From Candidatus Saccharimonadota bacterium (GTDB taxonomy: Bacteria; Patescibacteriota; Saccharimonadia; Saccharimonadales; Saccharimonadaceae): 5,740 bases of DNA. Location: the NCBI GenBank assembly GCA_900556355.1, contig UNSP01000023.1, positions 1-5,740 of the forward strand. The letters are read 5' to 3'. Both the position numbers and the translations under genes were made by a program. Shown in pieces: positions 5,705 to 5,740 of the stretch. Under the pieces are notes generated by a model. The model did not search any database. It had not been told where the DNA came from and saw only the letters and a program-made list of their open reading frames with translations. Each line of letters begins with the position of its first letter. Within the stretch, counting starts at the first letter, position 1.

Positions 5705-5740
5705 TTACTGGGCGCCGATCTCGCCGCGGCTGAGAGCCCC
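5705..5740 (-). CDS. Probable C-terminal end of a leftward gene running off the window
   Basis: On the - strand the frame entering from the right edge reads GALSRGEIGAQ and then TAA at 5707-5705, about 28 bases before the leftward terminator stem. That spacing is typical for the end of a gene. Codons are GC-rich at third positions, unlike the neighbouring genes. Eleven residues are too few to name a product, and the other two - frames are also open here, so the frame choice rests only on the stop-to-terminator spacing. Confidence 0.35.
   Translation of the reverse strand, partial: GALSRGEIGAQ

Noticed and set aside
1..5740. UGA-as-glycine genetic code, suggested by all eight stops being TAA or TAG
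   Set aside because: No gene contains an in-frame TGA, and the glycine motifs (Walker A of UvrB, the LOG glycine loop, the PfkB signatures) all use ordinary GGN codons. The lack of TGA stops in eight genes can be chance or bias.
5541..5740. tRNA or small structured RNA gene in the right-hand end
   Set aside because: No T-loop GGTTCGA-type sequence or cloverleaf arms were found on either strand; the visible stems are explained by the leftward terminator and short palindromes.
1..5740. CRISPR array, insertion sequence, attachment site or defence island
   Set aside because: No spaced direct repeats, transposase or integrase motifs, terminal inverted repeats or target duplications were seen; all long frames are accounted for by ordinary chromosomal genes.

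Overview
The window reads as an ordinary, gene-dense bacterial chromosome segment. It is moderately AT-rich, with short intergenic gaps, one-base stop/start overlaps and standard-code genes. The character of the proteins suggests a member of the Candidate Phyla Radiation, most likely Saccharibacteria (TM7). Pointers are a class II aldolase followed by an N-terminally extended PfkB-type kinase, a UvrB of 656 residues, and small lineage-type proteins I cannot name. This placement is inference from recognition, not from a search.

Layout. (1) Positions 1-1965, + strand: the 3' part of a class II fructose-bisphosphate aldolase gene, a PfkB-family carbohydrate kinase and an unrecognised 159-residue protein. 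Each is joined to the next by a TAATG stop/start overlap, so this is one tightly coupled operon around hexose-phosphate metabolism. (2) Positions 1966-2637, - strand: a LOG-family nucleotide phosphoribohydrolase-like protein that abuts the operon tail to tail with no intervening base. (3) Positions 2638-2757: a 120-bp divergent control region. It holds two back-to-back sigma70-like promoters whose -35 boxes lie 4 bp apart, and a perfect 10-bp inverted repeat over the leftward promoter. (4) Positions 2758-5640, + strand: a single-pass membrane-anchored protein of unknown function, then uvrB (nucleotide excision repair), then a small Pro/Gln/Tyr-rich protein. (5) Positions 5641-5740: a strong leftward intrinsic terminator, a 12-bp palindrome, and probably the last codons of a leftward gene that continues beyond the window.

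How the genes fit together. Aldolase and PfkB kinase plausibly act in the same sugar-phosphate segment. LOG-type proteins cleave nucleoside monophosphates to free base and ribose 5-phosphate, which could feed the same pool, but LOG is separately and divergently transcribed. UvrB is housekeeping DNA repair. The most unusual local signal is at the uvrB start: the GTG codon lies inside an 11-bp hairpin, with no conventional ribosome binding site and promoter-like boxes just upstream. I see no CRISPR array, mobile element, rRNA, tRNA or defence system, and nothing that clearly forms a new multi-gene system. The unknowns worth attention are the three unrecognised proteins and the two regulatory structures.
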